From JBBROS01 sp965213855 (lineage in GTDB: Bacteria > Pseudomonadota > Alphaproteobacteria > Acetobacterales > Acetobacteraceae): DNA of 64,000 nt. Shown here one piece after another: positions 1 through 6,428 of this stretch. Made by a program: the position numbers and the translations under genes. Location: NCBI GenBank assembly GCA_965213855.1, contig CBDCAA010000007.1, positions 372,001 through 436,000 on the forward strand, written 5' to 3'. Under the pieces are notes generated by a model, which saw nothing but the letters and a program-made list of their open reading frames with translations, was not told where the DNA came from and made no database searches. Positions within the stretch are counted from its first letter, which is position 1, and each line of letters begins with the position of its first letter.

Positions 1-1
1 C

Positions 2-511
2 GACGTGCGGAAGCACTTCAAGAACATCGTCGCGGCCAGCCACGGCGTGAACCTGCTGGCGGTCGTCAACAAGCAAGTCGACGTCGCCACCAACAACACC
101 GAGGACCTCGACAACTTTCAGAAGTCGCATCCCGAGCAGGCCGCAAAGGTCCGGGCTATCTGGAAGAGCCCGATCATCCCGGCTGACCCGATCGTCTGGC
201 GCAAGGACCTGCCCGACGCCGTCAAGCAGAAGGTTAAGGCATTCTTCCTCGCCTACGGCACCGAGCGGCCGGGTGCCGACGTCGCCCACGAGCGCAAGGT
301 CCTCGAAGGCCTCGGCGAATGGGGAACGTTCCACGCCTCTTCGGACGCGCAGCTGCTCCCGGTCCGCCAGGTCGCCGTCTTCCGCGAGCGCCTGACGACC
401 GAGAACAACGCGAACCTCCTGGCCGAGGAAAAGGCCAAAAAGCTCGAGGAGATCGACGCCCGCCTGAAGGCGCTCGACGTCCAGATGGAGAAAGCCAAGA
501 CCGCGTCTTGA
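2..511 (+). CDS. phnD: Phosphonate ABC transporter substrate-binding protein, C-terminal part
   Basis: The reading frame is open from the first bases of the window, so only the last 169 or so residues are seen and the true start lies upstream. The segment has the typical PhnD ending: a block on passive binding to several targets (VAASHGVNLLAVVNKQVDVATNN, split by conserved Asn pairs), then WKSPIIPADPIVWRKDLP, then a charged helical tail rich in Lys and Glu. PhnD is the periplasmic receptor that hands phosphonates or phosphite to the PhnE/PhnC importer. Its TGA overlaps the ATG of phnE (TGATG), so the two were translationally coupled. Family assignment is confident; the exact ligand cannot be read from this part. 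Confidence 0.85.
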   Translation, partial: DVRKHFKNIVAASHGVNLLAVVNKQVDVATNNTEDLDNFQKSHPEQAAKVRAIWKSPIIPADPIVWRKDLPDAVKQKVKAFFLAYGTERPGADVAHERKVLEGLGEWGTFHASSDAQLLPVRQVAVFRERLTTENNANLLAEEKAKKLEEIDARLKALDVQMEKAKTAS

Positions 512-920
512 TGCAGGTGTCGGACACCGTCACCGGATCGCGTGCGCGCGGCCCGGGTCTCCTGAAACTGCTGACCTGGGCGGCGCTGGCCGCGGCACTG
601 GCGTGGTCATGGGACGGCGCGGGGATCAAGCCGCTGGAGCTGGTCCGCTACTCCGGCAACATCGTCACCCTTGTCCGCGACTTCTTCCCGCCCGACTTCG
701 GCGAATGGCGGTCCTACGTCACGGAAATGGTTCTGACGGTCCAGATCGCGCTATGGGGCACGGGCCTCGCCATCGTCTGCGCCATTCCGCTCGGTCTCAT
801 GTGCGCCGGGAACATCGCCCCATGGTGGGTCACCCAACCGACCCGGCGCGTCATGGACATGTGCCGCTCCATCAACGAGCTGGTCTTCGCCGTGCTGTTC
901 GTGGTCGCCGTCGGCCTCGG
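511..920 (+). pseudogene. phnE: phnE, 5' fragment of phosphonate ABC permease
   Basis: This frame encodes a normal PhnE N-terminus: one membrane segment after a short basic start, a periplasmic FFPPDFGEW stretch, then transmembrane segments leading into the characteristic SINELVFAVLFVVAVGLG. The homologous text stops there. The frame continues for about 30 residues of unrelated, Arg-rich sequence to a stop at 1017. The missing second half resumes about 700 bp downstream in a different frame. PhnE forms the membrane channel with PhnC and PhnD, so the transporter is presumably inactive unless another phnE copy exists elsewhere. The breakpoint is placed by family similarity and is good to within a few codons. 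Confidence 0.8.
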
Positions 921-1619
921 CCTCACGCGGCTTGAGGCGCGTAACGTCTGTCACGCGGGCCGGGTGATGGCGCGGCGCGATTACGGCACACCGCGCGACC
1001 AATTTGCGTTGGCTTGAAGCACGATGCAGTGTTATGGAAAGCTGAAAGAGCCTTCTGTCTCTCTCTCTCTCTTCAGTTTAGAAACGGGCCGATGAACGCG
1101 GTGATTTCACATTGGAAAAGCGATATTGAATTCCCGCTGGCGTCCGTCGTGAAGAAAAAACACCGAGCTTGAGAATTTCTCTCATTACTGAGGTAACGAA
1201 CAATTCCTACGACGTTGCGTGGAGTACGATAGGGCTCTTCAAGATAGCCGGAAGCCGCATCATAAACAGATCTTGCTGTTTGTCCGGTGCAAACAAATTC
1301 AATACTCTTTCCACTCTTGATGCTAAGTGCAAGTTGGATAGAACTATTCACACAGTCTGTTATTAGACCTGAGTTCGTGTTTGTGAATGAAGCCTGACTA
1401 TTTGACTGAGCGCTTGCCACGTGCGGCAGCGATGTAAGTATTGCCAGCGTTGTCGCCGCCAGCATATCGTATCGCATCGAACCCCCTCCATCTCGGCACT
1501 AGATGAGCGCGAAGGTTAGCCTTCATCGCCAAAACATCACACTCCAAAACTCAAGACTTCTGCAAATTTTGCTGGCGCGAGCGATTGCAAGGGGTTAGCA
1601 TTTGCATAAGATATGTCCG
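921..1619. other. About 0.7 kb insertion that splits phnE
   Basis: This stretch separates the two halves of phnE, whose protein texts join almost without loss (VGLG then FAGVLALW). It is visibly less GC-rich than its surroundings, has a run of CT dinucleotides near 1058-1073, and carries one small gene on the minus strand. I looked for terminal inverted repeats and a target duplication and found nothing convincing, so the mechanism (decayed insertion sequence, casposon-like cargo, illegitimate recombination) is undetermined. Confidence 0.6.
1073..1477 (-). CDS. Small secreted protein of unknown function
   Basis: A 134-residue protein with a clear signal peptide: MRYDMLAATTLAILTSLPHV followed by an ASA|Q cleavage site. 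The mature part is about 110 residues, rich in Ser, Asn and Thr, with Cys at about 42, 63, 105 and 122 that could form disulfides in the periplasm or outside the cell. It resembles no family I can name. It lies entirely inside the insertion that breaks phnE and has the same lower GC content, so it arrived with that DNA. A real gene is likely because of the well-formed signal peptide, but its function is unknown. Confidence 0.5.
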   Translation of the reverse strand: MRYDMLAATTLAILTSLPHVASAQSNSQASFTNTNSGLITDCVNSSIQLALSIKSGKSIEFVCTGQTARSVYDAASGYLEEPYRTPRNVVGIVRYLSNERNSQARCFFFTTDASGNSISLFQCEITAFIGPFLN

Positions 1620-2008
1620 AAACCTTCGCGGGCGTGCTGGCCCTGTGGGTCCACACGACAGGCATCCTGGCCAAGCTGTTCGCGGAAGCGGTCGAGGCCA
1701 TCGACCCGAGCCCTGTCGAGGGCATCCGGGCGACGGGCGCGCGGGGCATCGAGGAGATCGCCTATGGCGTGATCCCGCAGGTGATGCCGCTGTGGGTCTC
1801 GTTCTCGCTCTATAGGTTCGAGAGCAACGTCCGCTCCGCTTCCGTCATCGGCCTGGTCGGCGCGGGCGGCATCGGCCAGGTCCTGTGGGAAATCATCCGC
1901 GCTTTCGAGTTCCGCCAGACCTGCGCCATCATGATCATGATCATCATCGTCATCAGCGTCAGCCTCATCGACGCCGCGTCCCAGCAGCTCCGGCGAGCAT
2001 TCATCTAA
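1620..2008 (+). pseudogene. phnE: phnE, 3' fragment of phosphonate ABC permease
   Basis: The second half of PhnE starts at TFAGVLALWVHTTGILAKLF and carries the EAA-loop type motif of ABC permeases (EGIRATGARGIEEIAYGVIPQ). The conserved SVIGLVGAGGIGQ segment and a last membrane helix follow, ending at the family's normal LRRAFI terminus. The ATG at 1613 gives an open frame but no ribosome-binding site is evident, and the piece lacks the first three membrane segments. It is in a different frame from the 5' fragment. Its TAA overlaps the TAG of the convergent E1-like gene, so the island junction lies directly after it. Confidence 0.8.
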
Positions 2009-3393
2009 GGCGGGTTCCAGGTCGACATCGTGGCCGCCGCAGTTCCGAGGTAATGCGACGTCGCACCGATGACCACCTCACGATCGTCCGGCGCAGAGAG
2101 CGAAACGGACATCACGTCGACATGCTCGCCGCCATGAAGCCGACGAAGCAGCTCCGCGATGGCAAGGGTCGCAGCCGTCAGTCCGACGAACGGCACACCG
2201 ACCGTCTTTGAAGCAAGCGTGATCAAGCCGCATATGTCGAGGCCATCTTGCCGGGCAGCCTGATAGGCAGGCAATTGAAGGCGCCCATCGCTCCCACTGT
2301 TGTTTGGTGTCCGTCCCCAAATATCCCGCGCAGCCCTGCCGGAAGGAAACGTGTGAACACTCAGATTCGCGTAACCGTCGGGCCCACCGCCCAGTCCGGC
2401 CTCGACCACAAGGGAGAAGCCCGCATCCTCAAGTGATGCCCGGGCATAGGCGTTGTCAACGCCGCATAGAGCCACGGCCGGGTCGTCCGCCTCGTCGCTG
2501 CGCGTGGTCCAGTCCCCGAAATGGCCTTCGACCATGCGGCAGTCGAAGCCAGCGCGTTCCGCCCATGCGGCTGCCATACGCGTTTTCCTCGCACCGATGT
2601 CCGTAAGACCAGTGAGCACGGATGTGCTGTCATTTGACTCCTGGATGCGGTCGAAATCCTGCAACACCAGACCGACGTCGCCCGGCGACGAATAGGGCAA
2701 TGCTCCCAGACACCACAGGTATGCCTGACCGAGATTTCCCAGGCCGATCAGCCAGAGACTGGCGGGCAGCCACGCCAGTGCGGGACCGACGGCATCCTCG
2801 TCGGTCCACGCGACCGAAGGCCGCCACAGCGACATGCCCACACTGCGTCGACCTGCCCCGGGAACGTTTCCCGTCATGCATTGGAAGATCTCACCCACAC
2901 CGATGCACGCAGCGAGCACTGCCGCCAACGGACAGCTGTCGTCATCACCCAACCCTGTTGCGCCTGCCTGGATCACCCCGCCGGACCACCCTCGCCACGT
3001 CAGCCTCAGCATCCGACCCGTCGAAGGAGACTCGACGTCCCCGATCAGAAGGGTGGGAATTCCATCAACCGGAACTTCGGCATGATGTCCGCCCATCTCC
3101 GTCACCGCTGCACGCAACGATTTGGCGCGCGCGAGGGGCGTCAGACACTCCAGATCCGAACATCCGGTCACATGCACGCCGCCAAGGAAGTTGCGCCTGG
3201 CGACGTTCACCGCGGTGAGCAAGGCGATCTGACCGCCTCTTGTCCGCAGCGCCCCTGGTGTCACGGAGATTCCCAGGCGAAATCCCTGGAGAGTGGCGAG
3301 GGCGGCTGCGTAGTCGGCGGCCTCACCGCTGTCCATGAACATCTTCGCACCGCGATGCATGGTGTCCGGAGCCAGGCGTGGATTGCCGTTCAT
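2005..3393 (-). CDS. E1-like ubiquitin-activating enzyme (ThiF fold)
   Basis: A 462-residue protein whose C-terminal half is a ThiF/E1 adenylation domain. It has the nucleotide loop LWLIGLGNLGQ (about 213-223), the DFD...SN motif (246-254) that binds ATP and magnesium, the helper lysine in GARK (270), and ALCGVDNAYAR (308-318). A cysteine in DICGLI (388) before a conserved helix is the best candidate for the thioester residue. The first 190 residues look like a second, inactive adenylation-type domain, as in bacterial E1 proteins of defence-associated ubiquitin-like operons. The start was chosen because ATG overlaps the JAB stop (ATGA) and follows GGGGAG. The expected role is to adenylate the ubiquitin-like protein and load it on the E2. 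Confidence 0.82.
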   Translation of the reverse strand: MNGNPRLAPDTMHRGAKMFMDSGEAADYAAALATLQGFRLGISVTPGALRTRGGQIALLTAVNVARRNFLGGVHVTGCSDLECLTPLARAKSLRAAVTEMGGHHAEVPVDGIPTLLIGDVESPSTGRMLRLTWRGWSGGVIQAGATGLGDDDSCPLAAVLAACIGVGEIFQCMTGNVPGAGRRSVGMSLWRPSVAWTDEDAVGPALAWLPASLWLIGLGNLGQAYLWCLGALPYSSPGDVGLVLQDFDRIQESNDSTSVLTGLTDIGARKTRMAAAWAERAGFDCRMVEGHFGDWTTRSDEADDPAVALCGVDNAYARASLEDAGFSLVVEAGLGGGPDGYANLSVHTFPSGRAARDIWGRTPNNSGSDGRLQLPAYQAARQDGLDICGLITLASKTVGVPFVGLTAATLAIAELLRRLHGGEHVDVMSVSLSAPDDREVVIGATSHYLGTAAATMSTWNPP

Positions 3394-3914
3394 CTTGAGG
3401 CTCCCCTGAAGGCGAGGCAACGTTTCCACCTGCGACCGCTGTGTTCGGTCCAGAAGTGATTGCCCTTGTATTCGTACAGTCCAAGGGCTTTCGGATTGAT
3501 CGGCGCCACCGCGAAATTCGGCACGATCACAGCAATATGGCCCGCCTGTGCCACCATCGGATTGCCCTTGTCCGAGCCGCTCTGCCCGGCGCCTCCGCCG
3601 TGCGTATGGGCATCCGCGACAACTATCAGGCCGCGCTCGCGGCAGAGCGCCCAAAGCTTCGAAAAGGACGCAGCACGGAGAATGCAAATGCCGGTCTCAT
3701 AGGCGGCCGGGTCCAACTCGTCATAGTAGACGACGTCCGTCACCAGACGGCTTTTGCCCAGATCACGACCCAGGAGGAAAACACCCGCCTCATGGCGCCG
3801 CCCGCCTCGGCGGTCCAATTCGGACATCACCGCGTCAAAGTGCGCCCGCGGCCAGAGCAGCAGCGGCGTGTTGCGGTTAAACGCCCAGGTAATCAGTCGA
3901 GTGAAGAAGTTCAT
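3390..3914 (-). CDS. JAB/MPN-domain metallopeptidase (deubiquitinase-like)
   Basis: A 174-residue single-domain protein with the JAMM zinc-protease signature. The conserved glutamate is in HEAGVFLLG (Glu42) and the metal ligands are in DAHTH (His103, His105), followed by Ser112 and Asp115 in QSGSD. The spacing between the second His and the Ser is one residue shorter than the usual motif. In related bacterial operons this enzyme trims the ubiquitin-like precursor or removes the modifier from targets. Here the modifier already ends in Gly, so de-conjugation is the likelier job. The gene overlaps the E2 gene by 38 nt and the E1 gene by 4 nt, so all are co-translated. Confidence 0.85.
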   Translation of the reverse strand: MNFFTRLITWAFNRNTPLLLWPRAHFDAVMSELDRRGGRRHEAGVFLLGRDLGKSRLVTDVVYYDELDPAAYETGICILRAASFSKLWALCRERGLIVVADAHTHGGGAGQSGSDKGNPMVAQAGHIAVIVPNFAVAPINPKALGLYEYKGNHFWTEHSGRRWKRCLAFRGASR

Positions 3915-4353
3915 GGATCATGTCCAGGTAGCAGGTGATGCCGATATCGGGCCGCCAAAGCCGTGACGGGTGTTGATGCCGCCAGGCGTCATGGCCTTCG
4001 ATGGAGTGCCGGTCCGCGGGCAGATACAGGCAGGTCCCCTGCTTCCAATCCGGCCGGAAGACGGACGGGACAACCAGCTTGCCCTTCGGCCACCTGGCGC
4101 CCGGCAGCGGCGCTCCGGCTGCGATGTCCCACGGCTGGCATGAAACCGGCACGCCGGGATATCGGTCGCAGAGGAACCGGAAACCGACTTCAGCCGGACC
4201 GCCTGGCCGTGGCGCAGCACTGACAGCGATGATGGCGTGCGGCCAGTCCAGGCTGATCCGCCGCCACCGTCCCTCCATCTCGCCGCACCGGAATTCCGGT
4301 GCGGCGAGATGGGCCACGAAGGCGACCTTATCCGGTGGCCCGAGAGCACTCAA
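3877..4353 (-). CDS. E2-like ubiquitin-conjugating protein
   Basis: A 158-residue protein with an E2 (UBC-fold) layout: a short N-terminal helix, strands leading to FRFLCDRYPGVPVSCQPWD, and then FRPDWKQGTCLYLP, where Cys108 sits exactly where E2 enzymes carry the catalytic cysteine (G-x-C-L). A conserved C-terminal helix (GITCYLDMIHELLHSTDY) follows. The canonical HPN tripeptide is not present; WKQ takes its place. The start is a TTG three bases after the ubiquitin-like gene's TGA, with GAGGG upstream. The assignment rests on fold pattern and operon position between modifier, peptidase and E1. It would accept the modifier from E1 and transfer it to lysines or other acceptors. Confidence 0.72.
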   Translation of the reverse strand: MSALGPPDKVAFVAHLAAPEFRCGEMEGRWRRISLDWPHAIIAVSAAPRPGGPAEVGFRFLCDRYPGVPVSCQPWDIAAGAPLPGARWPKGKLVVPSVFRPDWKQGTCLYLPADRHSIEGHDAWRHQHPSRLWRPDIGITCYLDMIHELLHSTDYLGV

Positions 4354-4356
4354 AGT

Positions 4357-4857
4357 TCAGCCCTCGACGCGGATATCGGGCACGAGGTCCAAGACGACCC
4401 CACACTCGTGGCCATGGACCAGAACCGAGAGTGGCTCGGAGCTGTTCGGGTGTTCTTTCGTGCCATGGACTTCAAGCACATGCTCCGTCGCGTCGTGCGC
4501 CGGAACGTGGAAGGCCGCGACGGCCCAGTCCTTCACCGTCTTCAGGCGGGTGCCCGGCGGGAACTCCTTCGTGTGCGTGAGATGGGTGTAATGGACGGTC
4601 ACCTTCACGCGGCGACACTTCGTGAGATGCACGCGACCGTCGTGGCCCGCATGGCATTGCCGAACGTGGGCGTCGCGGTGGGCGGGCTCCTCCGACTCGC
4701 CGAAGAACACCAGGGTCTCCCCAGGTGCGTCCGGCATCGGCTGCCCTTGAAAGGCGGTGTGGCCCAACAGCTCGGCCACCGTCATGGCGTCTATGACGGC
4801 GATCTCGGTCATCTTCCTGCTGCCTTGCCGCTGCACGAAAACAATCAACTCTTTCAT
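4357..4857 (-). CDS. Ubiquitin-like modifier with two beta-grasp domains
   Basis: A 166-residue protein that reads as two tandem ubiquitin-like halves, about 1-80 and 82-166. The second half has the pattern of the multiubiquitin/DUF2604-like families: VKVTVHYT, a PPGT turn, a long KDWAVAAFHV helix and a closing LDLVPDIRVEG. The chain ends in glycine at the stop codon, so the C-terminus needs no trimming before adenylation by the E1. The ATG chosen follows AAAGG at good spacing; a second ATG 15 bases upstream is possible. It heads the four-gene operon, which has its own promoter-like element just upstream. Confidence 0.78.
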   Translation of the reverse strand: MKELIVFVQRQGSRKMTEIAVIDAMTVAELLGHTAFQGQPMPDAPGETLVFFGESEEPAHRDAHVRQCHAGHDGRVHLTKCRRVKVTVHYTHLTHTKEFPPGTRLKTVKDWAVAAFHVPAHDATEHVLEVHGTKEHPNSSEPLSVLVHGHECGVVLDLVPDIRVEG

Positions 4858-4886
4858 CGGTTTACCTTTCATCGGGGGTGGGAACC

Positions 4887-4928
4887 CCCTCTGACTGGTA
4901 AGCGAAGCCACTGACCCCGATCCGGCAA
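4887..4928 (-). promoter_or_regulatory. Shared regulatory element, copy 1 (before the ubiquitin-like operon)
   Basis: This 42 nt stretch, 30 nt before the ubiquitin-like gene, is almost identical to one upstream of the sigma-like gene. The plus-strand cores are GCGAAGCCAC and CCCGATCCGGCAA, and CCCTCT and GGTA are also shared. Read in the direction of transcription it gives TTGCCGGATCGGG then GTGGCTTCGC. A repeat of this quality at two starts in one system is most simply a promoter for the dedicated sigma factor or a binding site for its HTH partner. Confidence 0.6.
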
Positions 4929-4947
4929 CTGCCCGGCGTAGCGGTCC

Positions 4948-4986
4948 AAAAAAAGACGAAGCCCCGAAGCAATGTTTCGGGGCTTC
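4948..4986 (-). terminator. Rho-independent terminator after the sigma/HTH operon
   Basis: A perfect 11 bp stem (GAAGCCCCGAA with TTCGGGGCTTC) around a 7 nt loop is followed on the minus strand by GTC and seven T residues. It lies 25 nt past the HTH gene stop and before the element that heads the ubiquitin-like operon. The two minus-strand transcription units are therefore separate. Confidence 0.9.
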
Positions 4987-5011
4987 GGGGCGGGCGGACG
5001 GCTCCGCTGGG

Positions 5012-5623
5012 CTAGGCTTCTTCCAGCCAGAAGGTTCTCTGCGCGTCCTCCGCATCGTGCGCGTCGGCGATTGCATCCTGGAAAGTCAGGGTGGCGGTCC
5101 GGCGGCCGGTCACCCCCTCGGCGAAGGCCTGCACGACGGTCGCGGGATATCTGGCTTGCGTCCATTCGAAGCTCCGGCGGAGAAGACGCGCAAGCATCTC
5201 CGTCAGCGTGCCTGGGATGGACGCACCCATGATGTCGCCCCTGATCAGTTTGGAGACCACGGACCTCGGCAAAGACATCTGGCGTGCGGCCTCGGGTATG
5301 CTCAGCCCCGAGGCATCGAGCGCATCTCCCAGGGTGACGGCCTCACGCCCTGGTGCAGGGGTTGAGGGCGACCGATACAAGGCATTCAACGCCGCACTGC
5401 CGACAGCCGCGTACAGGCTGTCGTCCCGTGCGGTTTCCCGGTGAAGCGATGCGTTCAGGTTCTCTTCGGCCCAAAGCATCGCGTCTTCGGCAATCTCGTC
5501 GGCGAAGCGAGGAAAGCGCTTGCACCAGGCGGCCACGGCAGCAGGTGCCGGACCGGGTTCCTCCCGTCGGAAGCCAGTCAGGACATCGTCGAGCAGAAGG
5601 CTGTTGGTGTTTTCCATGGTCAT
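5012..5623 (-). CDS. HTH regulator paired with the sigma-like gene
   Basis: A 203-residue soluble protein. The first 60 residues carry a WCKRFPRFADEIAED-type motif common in proteins encoded next to ECF-like sigma factors. The middle (about 105-135) is a helix-turn-helix of the XRE kind: GLSIPEAARQMSLPRSVVSKL followed by a recognition-helix tail and PGTLTEMLARLL. The ATG forms an ATGA overlap with the sigma-like gene's stop, so the two are co-translated. Co-operonic position suggests a partner that restrains or assists the sigma factor, but no classical anti-sigma zinc motif or membrane segment is present. The exact role is inferred. Confidence 0.6.
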   Translation of the reverse strand: MTMENTNSLLLDDVLTGFRREEPGPAPAAVAAWCKRFPRFADEIAEDAMLWAEENLNASLHRETARDDSLYAAVGSAALNALYRSPSTPAPGREAVTLGDALDASGLSIPEAARQMSLPRSVVSKLIRGDIMGASIPGTLTEMLARLLRRSFEWTQARYPATVVQAFAEGVTGRRTATLTFQDAIADAHDAEDAQRTFWLEEA

Positions 5624-6264
5624 TCCCTCATCTGCTTTATGACCAGGCATCTCATCTCCCGCAGCCACGTTTCCGCGGTCTTCCGACTGACATCCAACAT
5701 GGACGCGATGCTGCGATGCCCTGGCTTGTCCGTCCATGCCGGGTATCCGGCAGCACTGAGGGCCAGCGCGCGCCGCTTGCGCGGGTCGACTTTCGAGAGG
5801 AGCTCCTGAATCAACATTGCCTGTTCCGGGTTCGGCAGGCTGAGATCCGGCGGCACGATTTCGTCCCCGTCGTCGTCAGCCTCGAACCCGACTTCTCGGT
5901 CTGAATGGGTGCGGGATCTGCGTATCTGGTCGGTAAGCCGCCTGCCCAGGGTCAGCTGGAACGAGGCTGCAAAGCCTGCCGCATCCGCCCCGGCGGGGAG
6001 CAGGACGGCGTCGACCACTTTCTCGACGGTTGCCTTGATGACGTCCTCGCCCTGATTGCCCATGTCACGGCCAACCCGTGGACGAAGGATACGAGCAGAG
6101 CGATCCGCCAGGACTGCAAGAAGCTGCCCCGCCATGTGGGCGTTCCCATGCTCACGGAATGCACTGCACGCCCGGAACAGAAGCTCCAGCGAGACATTGC
6201 GGACCGTTCCGGTTGCTAGGTGGTCACCCCAGACGCCAGCGTCCGGTTCATTGCAGTCGTCCAT
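5620..6264 (-). CDS. RNA polymerase sigma-70-like factor (ECF type)
   Basis: A 214-residue protein with a sigma-2-like helical region (about 30-120, including FQLTLGRRLTDQIRRSRTH) and a C-terminal sigma-4-like helix-turn-helix. The latter runs from PRKRRALALSAAGY into HRSIASMLDVSRKTAETWLREM. A linker rich in Asp and Glu (DDDGDEIVPPD) joins them. The start at this ATG is supported by AGGGAGG seven bases upstream. The gene diverges from the trypsin-like protease gene across a 164 bp region that holds copy 2 of the shared element, which suggests autoregulation. Alternative possibility: a DNA-binding regulator that only mimics a sigma factor. Confidence 0.65.
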   Translation of the reverse strand: MDDCNEPDAGVWGDHLATGTVRNVSLELLFRACSAFREHGNAHMAGQLLAVLADRSARILRPRVGRDMGNQGEDVIKATVEKVVDAVLLPAGADAAGFAASFQLTLGRRLTDQIRRSRTHSDREVGFEADDDGDEIVPPDLSLPNPEQAMLIQELLSKVDPRKRRALALSAAGYPAWTDKPGHRSIASMLDVSRKTAETWLREMRCLVIKQMRE

Positions 6265-6387
6265 CCAAAACCCTCCCTGATTCTCACTGAGCAGACCATC
6301 GTCACGTTCATCATTGTGGCTCTCCGTCTCTCGGGTGGTGCTAAGCCGACTGTAAGGCGGCTCCGCTGATTGGAGGGCATGGCCGGT

Positions 6388-6428
6388 CCCTCTCAGGGTA
6401 TGCGAAGCCACGGATCCCGATCCGGCAA
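6388..6428 (-). promoter_or_regulatory. Shared regulatory element, copy 2 (between sigma-like and protease genes)
   Basis: This 41 nt stretch matches copy 1, with the same cores GCGAAGCCAC and CCCGATCCGGCAA and one base fewer in the spacer. It points the same way, toward the sigma-like gene 124 nt downstream. Its other edge touches the first base of the protease start codon, so it could also control that divergent gene, for example by steric block. Confidence 0.6.

Noticed and set aside
1058..1073. CT dinucleotide run as a phase-variation tract
   Set aside because: It lies past the stop of the small secreted gene and not in a promoter or reading frame that it could switch.
921..1619. Insertion sequence with terminal inverted repeats
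   Set aside because: Weak resemblance between the two ends (AATTTGC-containing stretches) did not extend into a proper inverted repeat, and no target duplication could be defined.
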